DNA from: Leptobrachium leishanense
Taxonomy: Eukaryota; Chordata; Amphibia; Anura; Megophryidae
NCBI GenBank assembly: GCA_009667805.1
Contig: CM019064.1
Span: 77,064,400 to 77,128,399 of the forward strand
DNA: 64,000 nucleotides
Direction: 5' to 3'
The notes under the pieces were generated by a model. That model was not told the DNA's origin and ran no database searches. It saw only the letters and a program-made list of their open reading frames with translations. Position 1 is the first letter of the stretch, and every line of letters starts with the position of its first letter. The position numbers were made by a program, and so were the translations under genes. This document shows, piece after piece, positions 23,123 through 34,887 of the stretch.

Positions 23123-23270
23123 GTTAAAAATAGAGTATTATACTCAGAGTAAAGACTCAACGCGTTTCGCCGTTTCCAATCACGGCTTCATCAAGATCTT
23201 GATGAAGCCGTGATTGGAAACGGCGAAACGCATTGAGCTTTTACTCTGAGTATAATACTCTATTTTTAAC
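23123..23270. repeat. Spacerless palindrome of two hammerhead-like relics, 74-bp arms
   Basis: Symmetric about 23196/23197 (AAGATCTT) with about 71 of 74 positions paired. Each arm reads outward TTGATGAA, GCCGT, loop, ACGGC, GAAA, then ACGCGT (minus arm) or ACGCAT (plus arm). That is a hammerhead-like core with C3 changed to T and no stem I partner. The arrangement is two relics head to head. Confidence 0.9.
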
Positions 23271-24070
23271 AAATAAGATAAATAAGATAATTTTCCATAT
23301 AATTGTTATGAAAATAAAATTTGCTACCCAAAAGAGGATAGTCTACTGAAAACAAAGACAAGGTATATTCTCACAGAACAAAATTGCTGACACGAAATTG
23401 GTGACTAAATACACAGCTTTGAACTAAGGTTGTTAAATGTCTCAGCACTGAATGGGCAAATCAGTGATACTTCGGAGCAGCAAAATCATAACAAAAATGG
23501 GCTTATGGAATTAAACATTTTTTATTTAGAATATTCCATTTTATTTTTTAATGGTGGCAGAAAACTTTTCCATTGCATCTCCATGTCACGTTAAACGCCA
23601 AGAAACCCCTTTAGGAGACCTGCATGGATTTGAACCCCTGAACTTAAATGTACAGTAAAGTTCTCTATCCAGTATGGCAGGGAAGCTTCACAAGCTGCAG
23701 CTGCATTTGTGACGTCCTGGCTCTTTCATGGACTCTGGATCCTGGGCTCCTTTTTCTGGTAAGTCCAGGAGATTCCCACACAAACTATATATGTAGGATT
23801 TTAAACGTTGTGATAAAGAGAGCTATAGTCTCCTTATAAATATTATAAAACAAAAATAAAAAAGCAAAATAATAAATCAAATTCATGGAGAATGTCGTTT
23901 TATGAGTGATAGGGAACCCTATTACATAACATTCTTTTAAAAGTATATGACACATGATGGCAGTCTCACTGACAGACAGTACAGGCTTAAGTTGTTTTAA
24001 TATAAAAAATACTGTAGGTATTGCTCAATCCCACTGTCATAAAATACACAAAAGTGAAAATGAAAATAGC
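23271..24070. other. Upstream flank of nos2, no gene recognised
   Basis: AT-rich. An open frame of 63 codons at 23648-23839 has no recognisable motif. Distal enhancer elements could lie here, but none is clear by eye. Confidence 0.4.
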
Positions 24071-24074
24071 TTAC

Positions 24075-24083
24075 TTGAGCAAT
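24075..24083 (+). promoter_or_regulatory. nos2: C/EBP-like site of the nos2 promoter
   Basis: TTGAGCAAT fits the C/EBP consensus (TTNNGNAAT). It sits about 155-163 bp before the inferred start, close to where rodent Nos2 promoters carry a C/EBP box. A CRE/ATF-like TGACATCA follows at 24102-24109. Sequence match only. Confidence 0.4.
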
Positions 24084-24143
24084 AAAGAAAAAAACTGCTG
24101 GTGACATCACATTAGTTGAGTAAGGAAGAGATCTCGGTTGTTC

Positions 24144-24153
24144 AGGAATTCCA
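24144..24153 (+). promoter_or_regulatory. nos2: NF-kappaB-like site of the nos2 promoter
   Basis: The palindrome AGGAATTCCA matches the inner 8 bp of a classic GGGAATTCCC kappaB site and departs at both outer positions. Position about -85 to -94, near the proximal kappaB site of mammalian NOS2. It would link the gene to LPS/cytokine signalling. Confidence 0.45.
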
Positions 24154-24169
24154 CTGTTCAGTCAACCTG

Positions 24170-24177
24170 ATTTGCAT
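24170..24177 (+). promoter_or_regulatory. nos2: Octamer element of the nos2 promoter
   Basis: A perfect ATTTGCAT octamer about 31 bp before the TATA box. Mouse Nos2 also has an octamer between its proximal kappaB site and the TATA box, and POU factors act there. Confidence 0.6.
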
Positions 24178-24207
24178 ATTAGGTGATTTGAGCATCTTCA
24201 AGAAAAC

Positions 24208-24216
24208 ATATAAAAG
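24208..24216 (+). promoter_or_regulatory. nos2: TATA box of nos2
   Basis: ATATAAAAG, 75-83 bp before a good splice donor (CAG/GTAAGA at 24291). It predicts a start near 24238. Mammalian NOS2 promoters are TATA-containing. Confidence 0.65.
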
Positions 24217-24237
24217 GCTGTGACTTCTACATGTCAA

Positions 24238-24290
24238 AGCGTGGAGTCAATCTGTGATATAGCAGGTTAACAGCACAGAAAGCTAGACAG
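24238..24290 (+). other. nos2: nos2 exon 1, non-coding (inferred)
   Basis: Inferred from the TATA box about 30 bp upstream and the donor AGACAG/GTAAGA at 24290/24291. It has no ATG. A short untranslated first exon and an ATG in exon 2 is the mammalian NOS2 plan, and exon 2 here indeed has an acceptor upstream of its ATG. The start could be off by several bases; an RNA read crossing 24290 to 32301 would settle it. Confidence 0.55.
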
Positions 24291-27200
24291 GTAAGACAGA
24301 TGCAGGTATACTGTCTTTTTTTGGGGGAAATCTTCAAGTTTGTATAAGAAAAATAATTTAATTTAATTTAATTTAAAATGCTGTTTTTTCTGCTCATATC
24401 CATAATAATAATTAACGTGTTATATTTAGAAATGTTTTAAACCTCCGAGACATTATCTTAAGAAATTATCTTGTTCATCTTGTAAAAAAGATATATATTT
24501 TTTTACCTATATAGCATATTTTTTAAAAATAAAATACTAACCTATTGCTGCTTAATTAATTATATTGAAATATATTTCAGTTAAATTAAGGATATATCAA
24601 TTCAGAACAAGTTAGCAGTTATAACTAATGAACTCTAGAACCATCAGTAGACGCCACGTAAGAGTAACTGTACTGTCAATGAATGAGGAAAGGCTTTGTG
24701 ACCCTATATAATTGTAGACATACAGTGGAACACTTTTTACCAGCATATTACTGAATTATCATTTTTTGTTTTACAAAGAATATGTTACGGTTGTACTATC
24801 AGTTAAAGCATAAATATTAAATTAGCGAGGGTCTTCTGCAAATAAGGATGAATATTTCATAAAAATTGGATAGCTGTAGAGAAGACCCATTGCTAAGATT
24901 CATTTTAGGAGGAGATGTAGAACTAGAATACTGACAAAGTGAATTGGCAGAGCAAAGGGACTGTAATTATGCGAGTTACCAAATTGTTCAGGACATGCAG
25001 ACTGCAGTATAAAAAAGTCATTAAGTGTTAATATTATAAATTCAACTATAGAAGATATAGTCAAGGATATAAGTAAAACCACGATTGGTAAAGTGGGTAG
25101 AGTGGGAAAATGAGATAAAGAATACTACTAGACTGGCAACAGAATTCAATGTGTCATGTATATATTTAGTTATTTCTGAGGGTTTAATCAGGACATTTAT
25201 AAAACAATTAACTGTATGAACAAGTGCTTTGATTGTGTCATTGTTTAGATATAGAAATGTATATTTTAAGATAAAACTGCCATATGTAGAATGGAGCCGG
25301 CTATAAAGGATCAAATAGAAGATGTCAGATGAACAGCTCGTCTGTGAAATGAGGATTTATGAAAATAGTACTGACCTGAAGGCAGGTGATGAAACAGTGG
25401 GTGACTTTGAATGAATAATAACAAGTATATCTATTTTGGAAAGACTACGTTTCAGGAAGTGATTAGCCATCGAGCTACATATAGGGATAATTAAATAGTT
25501 TCTAGGTGCAAGGATAGAAAGGAAGAGTTTAAGATGAGTGAGGCAGGTAGCATAGGATGGTACTGGAATCCAAAGTGACAGGTTACAACGAATACTAAGG
25601 AGAACAGAAGCTATCGATACTAATACTGAATAAGTATAATAAATAGAAAATTATGTATCAAAAGACTAATACGAGAGATAAGATGAGAAGCAGTGCAGGG
25701 ATAATATAAGCACTAAAGTTACAAGTATATATGATAAACCCCAATAACGAGGATATATTAAAATGCCATTTATTTTTAGATGTTAGAATTCATTACATCA
25801 TACACAGGGATACTTTGATGTCATCCAGACTCAGGTCCATAGCATAATAGCATAGGTATGTGACATGGAGGGGCCATGCTTGACATGCTAGTTATACACA
25901 GGTGCAGAATTCCTGTATAATAACTAGTATATATTTACGATACATCCTTCTGATTGTCTACAATAAAAACCCCGAAGGTGGACAGGTTAGACCGGTTGTG
26001 GGTACCTTTCAACTTTCCATGTGAAGAAGAATTATTAGATCGGAGGTTCATAATCATCACCAATGCTCTGAACTAAAATTTGGGACTGTGACAGGTCCCA
26101 CTTTAATTCACATAGCAAAATATTCAGAAGATGCAGAATTTCACAATGATCAAACACAATTTACAAATGTATGACTTGCATTTTATCTTCTATCTAAATA
26201 GTTACAGATGTTACTCAATGTCAATATAATGTGGCATGTTTCTACTATAAAATTAACTGTGTACTTTAGCTATTAAAATGCAAGACATTTTTCTAATGTT
26301 TGTTCTTTTAGATCTTATCAGGCTGCACACGGGATGTTTTATAGGAGCTAAGTTATTCGTGCTCAGAATATATTATTTATTAAAAGTTGTGAGAATGAAC
26401 ATTTCCCACCAACATATGCAAAGTAAAATGAATAGCTCAACTGATACTTAAAATATAAGAGATACAGTAAAGTGGTAGATTCAATAATAGCTTTGGGAAT
26501 TAAATTTTTGAAGATATATGACCATTTATTAGCATTCATTTTCAGTGAAACGCGTGTGCGTAAAATGTAAGATTTAATTAACTAACGACATATGAGTGAT
26601 GTGACTGACTGTACTTGTCCGTGCGCATACCTACTGCTATACCCATTTTTATTCTCACATGGCAAGATTGTTATTAAACATTTCACGGTGTTACTTAGTT
26701 TTATCTACAACATATGAACAGTATCAGAGCCAAAAGTGAGGTGAATTACAGAGCTAGGATAGCATTCCATTTGTTCTCATGATTGAATGATAAGAACTGA
26801 GAAGGAACAAGACTGCGTTTATAGAGCCTCACCTGTGCGATATGCTCAGTAGACTGGGCAAAGAAGCTAGGATTCCCAAACAGCCACATCAGACATGTCC
26901 TTTGCTAGGAGGAGATATGAAAATATTCAGTACAATTGATAGTTCTAGTGGAAAACGCTAGAATTCAGGCATAGTCCAATTTATGGTAATTAGAAGACGG
27001 AAGAAAACTGTGCCTGCTTGAATTACTTGACTTTGGAAATGCCTGTTGTCCTGCCCTATTGAGAAACAGGTGGGTCTTTTCAATTATATGCTTCTGTGAA
27101 TACAAAGCAGAATTTTACTTATGCCTCAATGCCCTTATAGTTTATTTGATATGTTATAAGCACAGGCGTGCGAAGAAGGGTTACCCTCTCGGTTAATTGC

Positions 27201-28071
27201 TCAAGCGTCCCATCGTTTAGGTTTCTAGCTACACTTTTTGAGTTTTTCTTATTTGGTTCATGAAAAACAACATAAAAAGTAACAGTTTGTGATTGTTTAC
27301 CATTTGTAGGTTGTACATTTTACACGTGTGCACGACCCAAAATATGAGCTCTGCGTGCCGTGGTCTTAAGGCAGGAAAGGACAAAGAATTTTCAGATTAT
27401 TTTTCTTGTAAACATATGTGTTTCTCAAGGCTATGTCTGAGCTTTTCTTCAGATTTAGAACGAGGCGTTGTAAAAAACTCATGGGATCTGGAGAGAGTTT
27501 TTAAGGATGTGCATGGGTTTGTTGTATCACCACTGTAATGTCTAGATAATGAAGTGTATTGGGTTGTTAAGGAAACAGCAAATATTGGGCTGTCTTATTC
27601 TTATATCTGCAATACTATTGTCAATCTACACAATTCTCTGTTTACGCAATAAACTCTAGTGTGTTTGTAATTTGATAGCGCTTGAAACAGAATTAAAATA
27701 ATATTATAAACTTGGTAGCAAAGTGAAAAGCTTCTCCCTAAGATGCAATCATATTCCTGATATATGATACTTATCATAAACCAAGGTGTATGTGTGTACT
27801 AGTCTACCTTCAGAAATTAAGGACTTTTTAGGAGAAAACTGTTTTGAGATATTTCTTGATTGACAGGTTGGAAATACATCTACACTTTGCATAGAAATAA
27901 AGCAGGAAAAGAATTCTACCTTCACCTTTAGATTAATGAATTACCCAGTCCGGTGAAATATACAGGAAATAAAAATAAAACGTTATTGTCTTCAAGGTCG
28001 TTTTCACCTATGTTCTCAAACAGATGCACACCCTTGTTGTTTAAGGATTATAGTGTAGCAACTCTTCCCTA

Positions 28072-28092
28072 AACACACACACACACACACAC
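28072..28092. repeat. (CA)n microsatellite
   Basis: About ten CA units. Confidence 0.95.
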
Positions 28093-28637
28093 AATACACA
28101 AAGGCATTTACTCCAAGAATTAATAGTATTAGACAGTTTATTTTCGAAGAAAAACTAGTAAAGCAACAATTTTTCGTCCCCCCATTTACCAGACTGGCTT
28201 CATTACGATTTATTTAAAAAAAATAAAACATAAACAGCAGCTCTAGAATAACCCTTTAGATGTGGATGTGATGTGTTCTACATAATCACGGCACTTCTTT
28301 ATATAATGGAAAGATGGTATAGATACTTAATAAAACTAGATTTAGATTAGTAGCCCCTCCGCTGTCATGTTGATAAAGAAATAGATAATTTATGCTATTT
28401 GCATGCGTTGATTATTGTAAATGTAAAAAAACCACAGAACCAAAAGTGTGGTCACGTGACTAGTGGGAGGCTGCCTGCTCAAGCTAGACTCCATCCACTC
28501 CAGTGGCTCAGAATGCAAGCTCATTGGGAGCCACTGGCTAGACCCAGAAATGATCTACTGTTCTTTAATAAAGTCAGAGATAACATATGAACGTTTTATA
28601 AATTATCAAATTTTTGGTAGAAAACATGACTTTGCTA

Positions 28638-28795
28638 ACCCCTTCTCTACCAAATGATTTTCCATAAAACCACAGTACCACTGTCCAGAACCAGTGTTTT
28701 TTTTTCTTAAATCACTTTTCATTACTTATACAGTAAAAAAAATCATTATGAAAAATGAAATTCCTTTGCATAGCTCCAGAATTAGACCAATATAC
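28638..28795. repeat. CTGGCCAAAA-family repeat, partial copy
   Basis: ACCCCTTCTCTACCAAATGATTTTCC at the start and TTCCTTTGCATAGCTCCAG near the end match the outer parts of the other copies; the middle is missing. Confidence 0.6.
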
Positions 28796-29970
28796 TTCTT
28801 ATCTGGCCACTAACAGGTGCTTTGGAGATCAATAATACTCAAACCTGTTCGTGAAGGTGTTAATTACAAAGTTCTTCAGAAATAATTTGTTAAAAAAAAA
28901 AAATCATTGGCCACATTCTTTGTCAAGTGTCAACGTGACAAACGTTCCTGTAAACTCCTACAAACGACATAGATGTTACTGCCTTTGGTATATTTCCTGG
29001 AACTTCACATAACTTTACTTCCGACTCGAAATATAGACCTAGGGGTTTCTTTTTCACACAATACAAAAACAAACAATTTAAACAAACTAAAATACTACAC
29101 AACAAAGAACACAATAGAGATTAGCAATCCAGAGCTTTGATAAATAATGTAGCACTATATGACACGTGGGTGTTGATAAAGCATTCCTCTGTAAACCTCT
29201 CTGAAATGATAATATGATACATCAATGTTAACTCTGTAAGGTTTATAATATAAAGCCTCTCTAAGGAAATGTGATCTTTGAATAGTTCTTTAGAATGTGA
29301 GCGGCAGTTAATCCATAGGTAGAGCGTTACGTTTACGCAGACGAGAAAAATGACTTCATAGAAAATGAGGAGTATTAATGAGTAGATCATGATATACTAC
29401 AAATAAAATGCAATTATTTGCTACATGAACCCATAATAATGGACGTTTGTATTATGGGCAAAGGAGCAATTGCACGTAAATGTTGATGTAGAAGAAGAAT
29501 TAAATAATATTAAAATGATGTATATATTTATTAAAACTAAACCTGTTGAAACATCTGATAAAGAAGCACAGGTCCTTAAAAATGTTGCAAATATATAAAT
29601 AAATTCATGGATGTTGCAATGAATTTATACTGGCATCTTTGGGTAAGTAGGTTCCTAAAATGCCAATATAATTTATTGTTATTTTTCTGTCCAGGGTTGC
29701 CATCAGAATTCTTAGAGATCCTATTGCACCACTGGTCGGTACTCCCTGTTGGTTAGGTGGGGAGGGGCTATTTGCCTGCACCTCTGGTTGGTGCCGACCA
29801 TGCAAAGTGCTCCGTGCGGTGCCAGAGCTCAGTGAGGAGTCAGAGTGCACCTGGCTGAGGTGCACTGACTGACTACAGATGCCAATAGAAGCATCAGAAT
29901 GGCAGTGGGTAAGTTCTGTGAAGAATGGACATACCCTTACACCCAGCAGCACTTAAACAGTTGCCAGTTT

Positions 29971-30704
29971 TAGGGCCCTATTTCCTGGTTAGCGCTAAAT
30001 TGAGGATGCTAATGCGTAAAATCTGCGCCTGCAGGTTTCCCCATAGCGTCCCCTTAATACAGCGATATTCCGGGGCAGGTGCTGTCTCAGCACCTTGCAC
30101 CAGAATGCAGTGTTAACTGCTGGTATATTTGCGGTAGCGTTTTCGCACTGCCACAAGTATCACATCCTGGAGTCCATATGAACCCTGCGCGATCTCACTC
30201 TCACGAGATTGCGGAGCAAAGTGGAGTGATCGCGGAGGGAGATTGGGAACTATTTGTTCCCAGTCTCACTCTGCTCCCCGGGATAAGAAACGGCAAATCA
30301 GGCTACTGTTCTTGAGGTGAGTATTGGATTTATTGGAGGGAGGGGGGTTTAGAGGATCCTAGATGATTTTGCTAAAGCAGAATCATTTAGCACCAGCTTT
30401 AAGGTGTCGCTATAATTTTGGCTTGGGTATCGCTGTGGTAATTAGCGCTAGAACTTGAAATACCTTACTTATCCTAAAGCCAATTACTGATTGCACTCCC
30501 CACAATAAGTATAGGATTTGCAATGTACAGTAAGCTCGCGTAAGCTAGCACAATCACTGATGCAATAACGATTTTCTTACAAGTTTAGTGTCAGGAAGGT
30601 AATATGGGAGGCATGCGTTAAAGTCACTTATCCTGGTGGTAACACTTACCCATCCGAACGCTACCATTAGTGTTCACTAGCGAATAGTGCCTTAGTAGGG
30701 CCCT
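29971..30704. mobile_element. Candidate DNA element with AGGGCCCTA ends
   Basis: Starts TAGGGCCCTATTTCC and ends with the inverse TAGTAGGGCCCT. CpG and GC content is higher than the neighbourhood. A small hairpin (GATCTCACTCTCACGAGATTGCG) is inside. No TSD is clear. Confidence 0.35.
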
Positions 30705-31462
30705 GGTGTCAAAAACTAATCGTGGACTGTCATCTACTGATAAAAGCTGTTTCTGTCTTTAATGTTTACCACATGCCATTCATCTTGCTGGCTGTACTTC
30801 AACAGGTGAAGCAGGCAGTTGTTACAGAACACTGAGATGGCCTAAGGTGCCTCCCAAACAGTCATTACTTCTACCTTAGAAGGGGAATGGAATGTTCTCA
30901 TTTATAAAAAATATACAAGAACACAAATTATACATAATTATCTCCTTATATCATACAGGTTTTTCAACTTTTTAGGCAGCAGATTCTGCTCCTTCTTTTG
31001 ACACTCACATCAAAAGAATGAGCACAATCTGTTGCCCGAAAATGAAGATGAAAATGGAGCAAAATCTGTTGGTTAGGGTTAACACTAACCCAGGAAGTAA
31101 GCCTAACCCTAAAACAAGCAGATATACTGATCCCAAACCTAGTACTAATCTTAACCGTAAAACGAAAAGAGGTTTTTTTTTGCACCCTACTCAACAGAAA
31201 ACTGACATGAATATGGTGCTAAATTGCGCTGAAAAAACATCATAAGAGCTCAGCTTTTCCACATCAGATTTTACTTATTTTCAGAGTGTGTAAATGTAAG
31301 CTATATCTTTAACCTGTGTCATTTTTTTCACCTCTCTCCTGTGTTGTCAGTCACAGTGCTGTGTCTATAGGCAGCCCAAGGCACCTCACACTGCTGTTAA
31401 TCTGTAGTAGAAAGATGCTGGGAAAATTGGGCCCGCAATCATAGTCTGTTAGTGCTCCAGGG

Positions 31463-31750
31463 CAGAGGCGGCTCTATAATTAGGGAAACTAGGCAGTCGC
31501 CTAAGGCCTCACTCAAATGGGGGCCTCACCTGATATGGTTTTATGGAATTTCAGCCTGTACGTGTTCGTGTGGCTGCTGATACTCCACATAAATACACTT
31601 TTTCACCTCCGCACACCAGTTTGCCAAGAAAGAGGTATCAGCCTTCATTAATTAAAGTTTTTTGGAGTTAATTTTTGCATTTTTGCACAATATAAGGGGC
31701 CTCACCGTTGAACTTTGTTTAAGGACTCATTAACTGTGGACCCGGCTGTG
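31463..31750. mobile_element. hAT MITE, CAGAGGCGGCTC family
   Basis: A 288-bp element from CAGAGGCGGCTCTA to ACCCGGCTGTG. The 8-bp flanks CTCCAGGG and CTCTAGGT match at 6 of 8. Confidence 0.75.
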
Positions 31751-32300
31751 CTCTAGGTGGCCATTGCATTCCTTGCCAATCCTTACCTGTCTGTCTCAAT
31801 CTTTACACCTGTACTAACTTAGCTGAACAGGTGAAGGAGAGAATGCAAGACCACCAAGACCACTTGCATTTCAAACGTCAAACCAGATCTTTCATTGCAT
31901 GATCAGGGGAAAAGGACATGTTTTACTAACTTTGCTGTTATAGTTTAAAACAGCTACTTAATGAACTAGTTCGAAACAATTAATGATTACATTAAAAAAA
32001 ATCAACCTTTAATATTTTATATAAGATATCTTCTTTTGCCCATAAAGTTATGATCTGTGTCCAAACATAATATACACAATAAATGTTTCTGCCTTATTTG
32101 AAATGAAAAACTTTAGGAGACACGACAGCTGATTGTGATTCTAGCACAATATAAAGTCACTCTTACAACAGCCTTATCAGAAAAGGTCATTTATTTTAAG
32201 AACTCAGAGGATGTTTCTGCTTTAATAGTGTGAGAATACAACTGTTTCCTGAATTCATTTAAACACTGTTGTCGTTTTTTTTTTTGTTTGTTTTTTCCAG

Positions 32301-32532
32301 CTAAAATTGGTCATTATATTTCCTTCAATCCAGCATCTACATTTATCCGGTAGGCTGGTCCTCAGAAGACTTTTTTTTTTGCACCTCTAGTCTGAAAAAA
32401 ATTATTACTGGAAAAAAAAATGTTGTGCCCATGGAAGGTGTTCATGAAGTCTGCAAACCACAAGGACAAATCTTCCTACAATGATACGGACATAAACAAT
32501 AACGATAACCTGGACACAGATAAAACATTCAG
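32301..32532 (+). CDS. nos2: nos2 exon 2, start codon, residues 1-38
   Basis: The acceptor is TTTTTTCCAG at 32300. The ATG at 32420 is the first ATG in the exon and has A at -3; the 119 bp before it are 5' UTR. It encodes MLCPWKVFMK.., the NOS2-type CPWK start, and DINNN at residues 24-28. DINNN is the peptide by which SPSB1/2/4 SOCS-box proteins target iNOS for ubiquitination in mammals. The donor is CAG/GTAAAG, leaving 2 bases of codon 38. Confidence 0.95.
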
Positions 32533-33797
32533 GTAAAGAATGGATTGTCAAGTGTATGATGCAGAGATTGAAATTGTTCTTGAATTACTTCCGGGCGTAT
32601 TCTTACTGACTGGGGGGGGGGGTGATGATTTACTAAAAATATATAGTGGAGAATAGAAGATATTGCCATTATTATTCAAATCTGTTGAGACTGAGATTCA
32701 CTCTAGGCTACTCTTTATGAGACACATTCCTTAATATATATTATTGTTTATTTATTTATATATATATATATATGTAATTTTAATATTATAATAAAAAGAT
32801 AGCTAATAGGCATGATTTAACATCAGATGGTGTGAAGACTGAGTAACAATATTAGAATATAACTTAACCAAATGCATCTATATACCTGAAGAAGTATGGA
32901 AGTCATAAATGCTAGTTCAGTAGTGTGTAGTAGAGTGCAATGCTGAAGGACAACAAATATCTGTACTGCAAAAATGTGTTAATTGTGGATACATATATAT
33001 ATATAATATGGTAATACAGTCACTATATATTTCCTGACAATGCTATGGGGCAGCCAAGTAACATTCACACAAGATGCAGAACATGCAGAATACCCTTCAT
33101 TAGTGTCTTCTTTTTACCTTATTTGGTATCTACGTTTCAGCCCTCAACGGACTTTTACCTTTCTAATAGAAAGAGACTATATTATACTGTAATAGGGTCA
33201 CTTACCCTCAGGATACACATGAACATATCACCCATGGGTGCTCTATAACAAGGCTGCTGGTCTTCCCTGGGTTAAAACCTGGGTGTACCCTTTTTGGCTT
33301 CACACTCTGCAGCATTTACTTCTAAAGCGATTATACGTTAATGGTATCTGCCTCATAGTGTTTCCTCATATGTGTTGTGGAAGGGAAATTGCATTACTCA
33401 ATTACGGTTAACTCTCGCATTGCCACCTTCTCTGAGCTATGTGGCATCTCGACATTTAAAGCCCTTTGCAGCAGTATGAGAAGCATGTGCCAGTAATTTA
33501 ATGCCAACTTCAGTTCAATACACAGACATTAGACTTAGACACATAAAACGTTTCATAATTAAAATAATAATAATTATTATTCTTATTAGTATTTCCATGA
33601 CTTAATAAAGGGGAGGCAAAAAGGTTTGGATTAGTTTGTGTTTTAATTTAATAAGGTCTACAATTCTTTAATTTCTATGTACAATATATATTCCTATTCC
33701 ATTCAATTAGGTATTTTTAGTAGATAAAATACCATAAAGTACATTTATCATTGGGAAATAGGTGCATTATTCTGATATTCTCTAGTATGCCTTTTAA

Positions 33798-33870
33798 CCC
33801 CTGAAGGACCAATGATGTAACTGTTACGTTATAAATGCATTGACTTTAAAGATCCTTGGTCCTTAAGGGG
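33798..33870. mobile_element. Short TTAA-flanked palindromic MITE
   Basis: CCCCTGAAGGACCAA .. TTGGTCCTTAAGGGG between TTAA at 33794-33797 and 33871-33874. A TTAA target is typical of piggyBac and Kolobok elements. Confidence 0.85.
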
Positions 33871-34602
33871 TTAAAGCAACTCTAAACATTAAATATGACT
33901 AACATTTATAACAAAAACAGAAGATACAAGTCTAACAGAACAAACTGGTGTGATTACCATGGCAGATTATTTTTCCATTCAGTGTCCTTCATAGTTGTCT
34001 GACTGTAGACAATGCCTGACAGCATCAGCAAGTTCATCCAACCAATCTATAGGCTGTTGGAAGTTCTGCTCTAAGGAGGGCGAGTTTTTCTCACTTTTCC
34101 TGCAGTGAAGCATGCCCATTTTTCACATTTAACCTGTAGACAGACCTAGTTAGGTATCCTTCAGGGGATGCAGTGGCTGATTGCAATCAACCAATATGCT
34201 TGAGCATTTAAGGTAGGAATAATATGTACCTGCATAGAACTGTATCCATATTTCATGTTACATGTTCAGCTGATACAACATAGAGATACAATTAAAAAGT
34301 GTAAGCTTTATCATAGTGTACTTTAACCTTTACATCCTTTTATAAAGGATCAACAGTTAATCTTTTTAAAAATTATTTTCCCTAGACAGTTTATTTCACA
34401 CTATGCAGATCCCGAATGGGATGTCTGACTTTTATTAATCAAGTTGTGGTAGGGTCATTGCTCTCAATATATACACAGACTGATGGACGTTACCATCTCC
34501 CTGATACAAAGTAACCAGCCTTCTACAGCTATTGCAACAAACGATTTGTGGTAACGTTTCATTGTTGGTAAATATGAGTAGTAATTGAAAAGAACATTTC
34601 AG

Positions 34603-34676
34603 ATTAGATTCCAAGTCTGGTGTAAACCCAACTAGAGCTCTTATAAACTTAGCAACTCCATAGTTTTGAATGCCTC
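34603..34676. repeat. Foldback family B, partial copy
   Basis: AGATTCCAAGTCTGGTGTAAACCC..AGAGCTCTTATAAACTTAG matches the left half of the copies at 45871, 50152 and 58105; the right half is lost. Confidence 0.6.
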
Positions 34677-34703
34677 CGGTAAGCTTCCCATAACGCTGAT
34701 ACA

Positions 34704-34887
34704 CAGGGTTATTCAGAGAGAGAGGTGAAAACCAGGAGAATGACTGGAGAAGTGAAAATTCTAGATCAAAATAGCCAAACCAGAAAAAGTCTCCCAATTT
34801 AATTCACTTTCCATATTTCTATTTGGTCTAGATTGTTCTCTTCTCCTACCAATTTTCCTGGTTTTCACCTTTCTCTGAATAAGCCTG
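34704..34887. mobile_element. Foldback MITE family A, copy 1
   Basis: CAGGGTTATTCAGAG .. CTCTGAATAAGCCTG. The inner arms are GGAGAAGTGAAAATTCTAG and its approximate inverse. Further copies are at 41397, 56780 and 60417. Confidence 0.85.

Larger units (their letters stand above)
24291..32300 (+). other. nos2: nos2 intron 1, about 8 kb, few repeats
   Basis: Compared with the upstream 24 kb this intron shows few recognisable elements: a (CA)n at 28072-28092, a CTGGCCAAAA-family piece at 28638-28795, a candidate MITE at 29971-30704 and a hAT MITE at 31463-31750. No coding exon is seen. The first 3.8 kb appears unique by eye and could hold regulatory DNA. Confidence 0.6.

Noticed and set aside
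24142..24203. Heat-shock elements in the nos2 promoter (TTCAGGAA, TTCAAGAA)
   Set aside because: Each has only two units of the nTTCnnGAA pattern; a working element normally has three or more.
31070..31160. Interstitial telomere repeat (CCTAACCC words)
   Set aside because: The words are irregularly spaced and mixed with other sequence; no tandem TTAGGG run.
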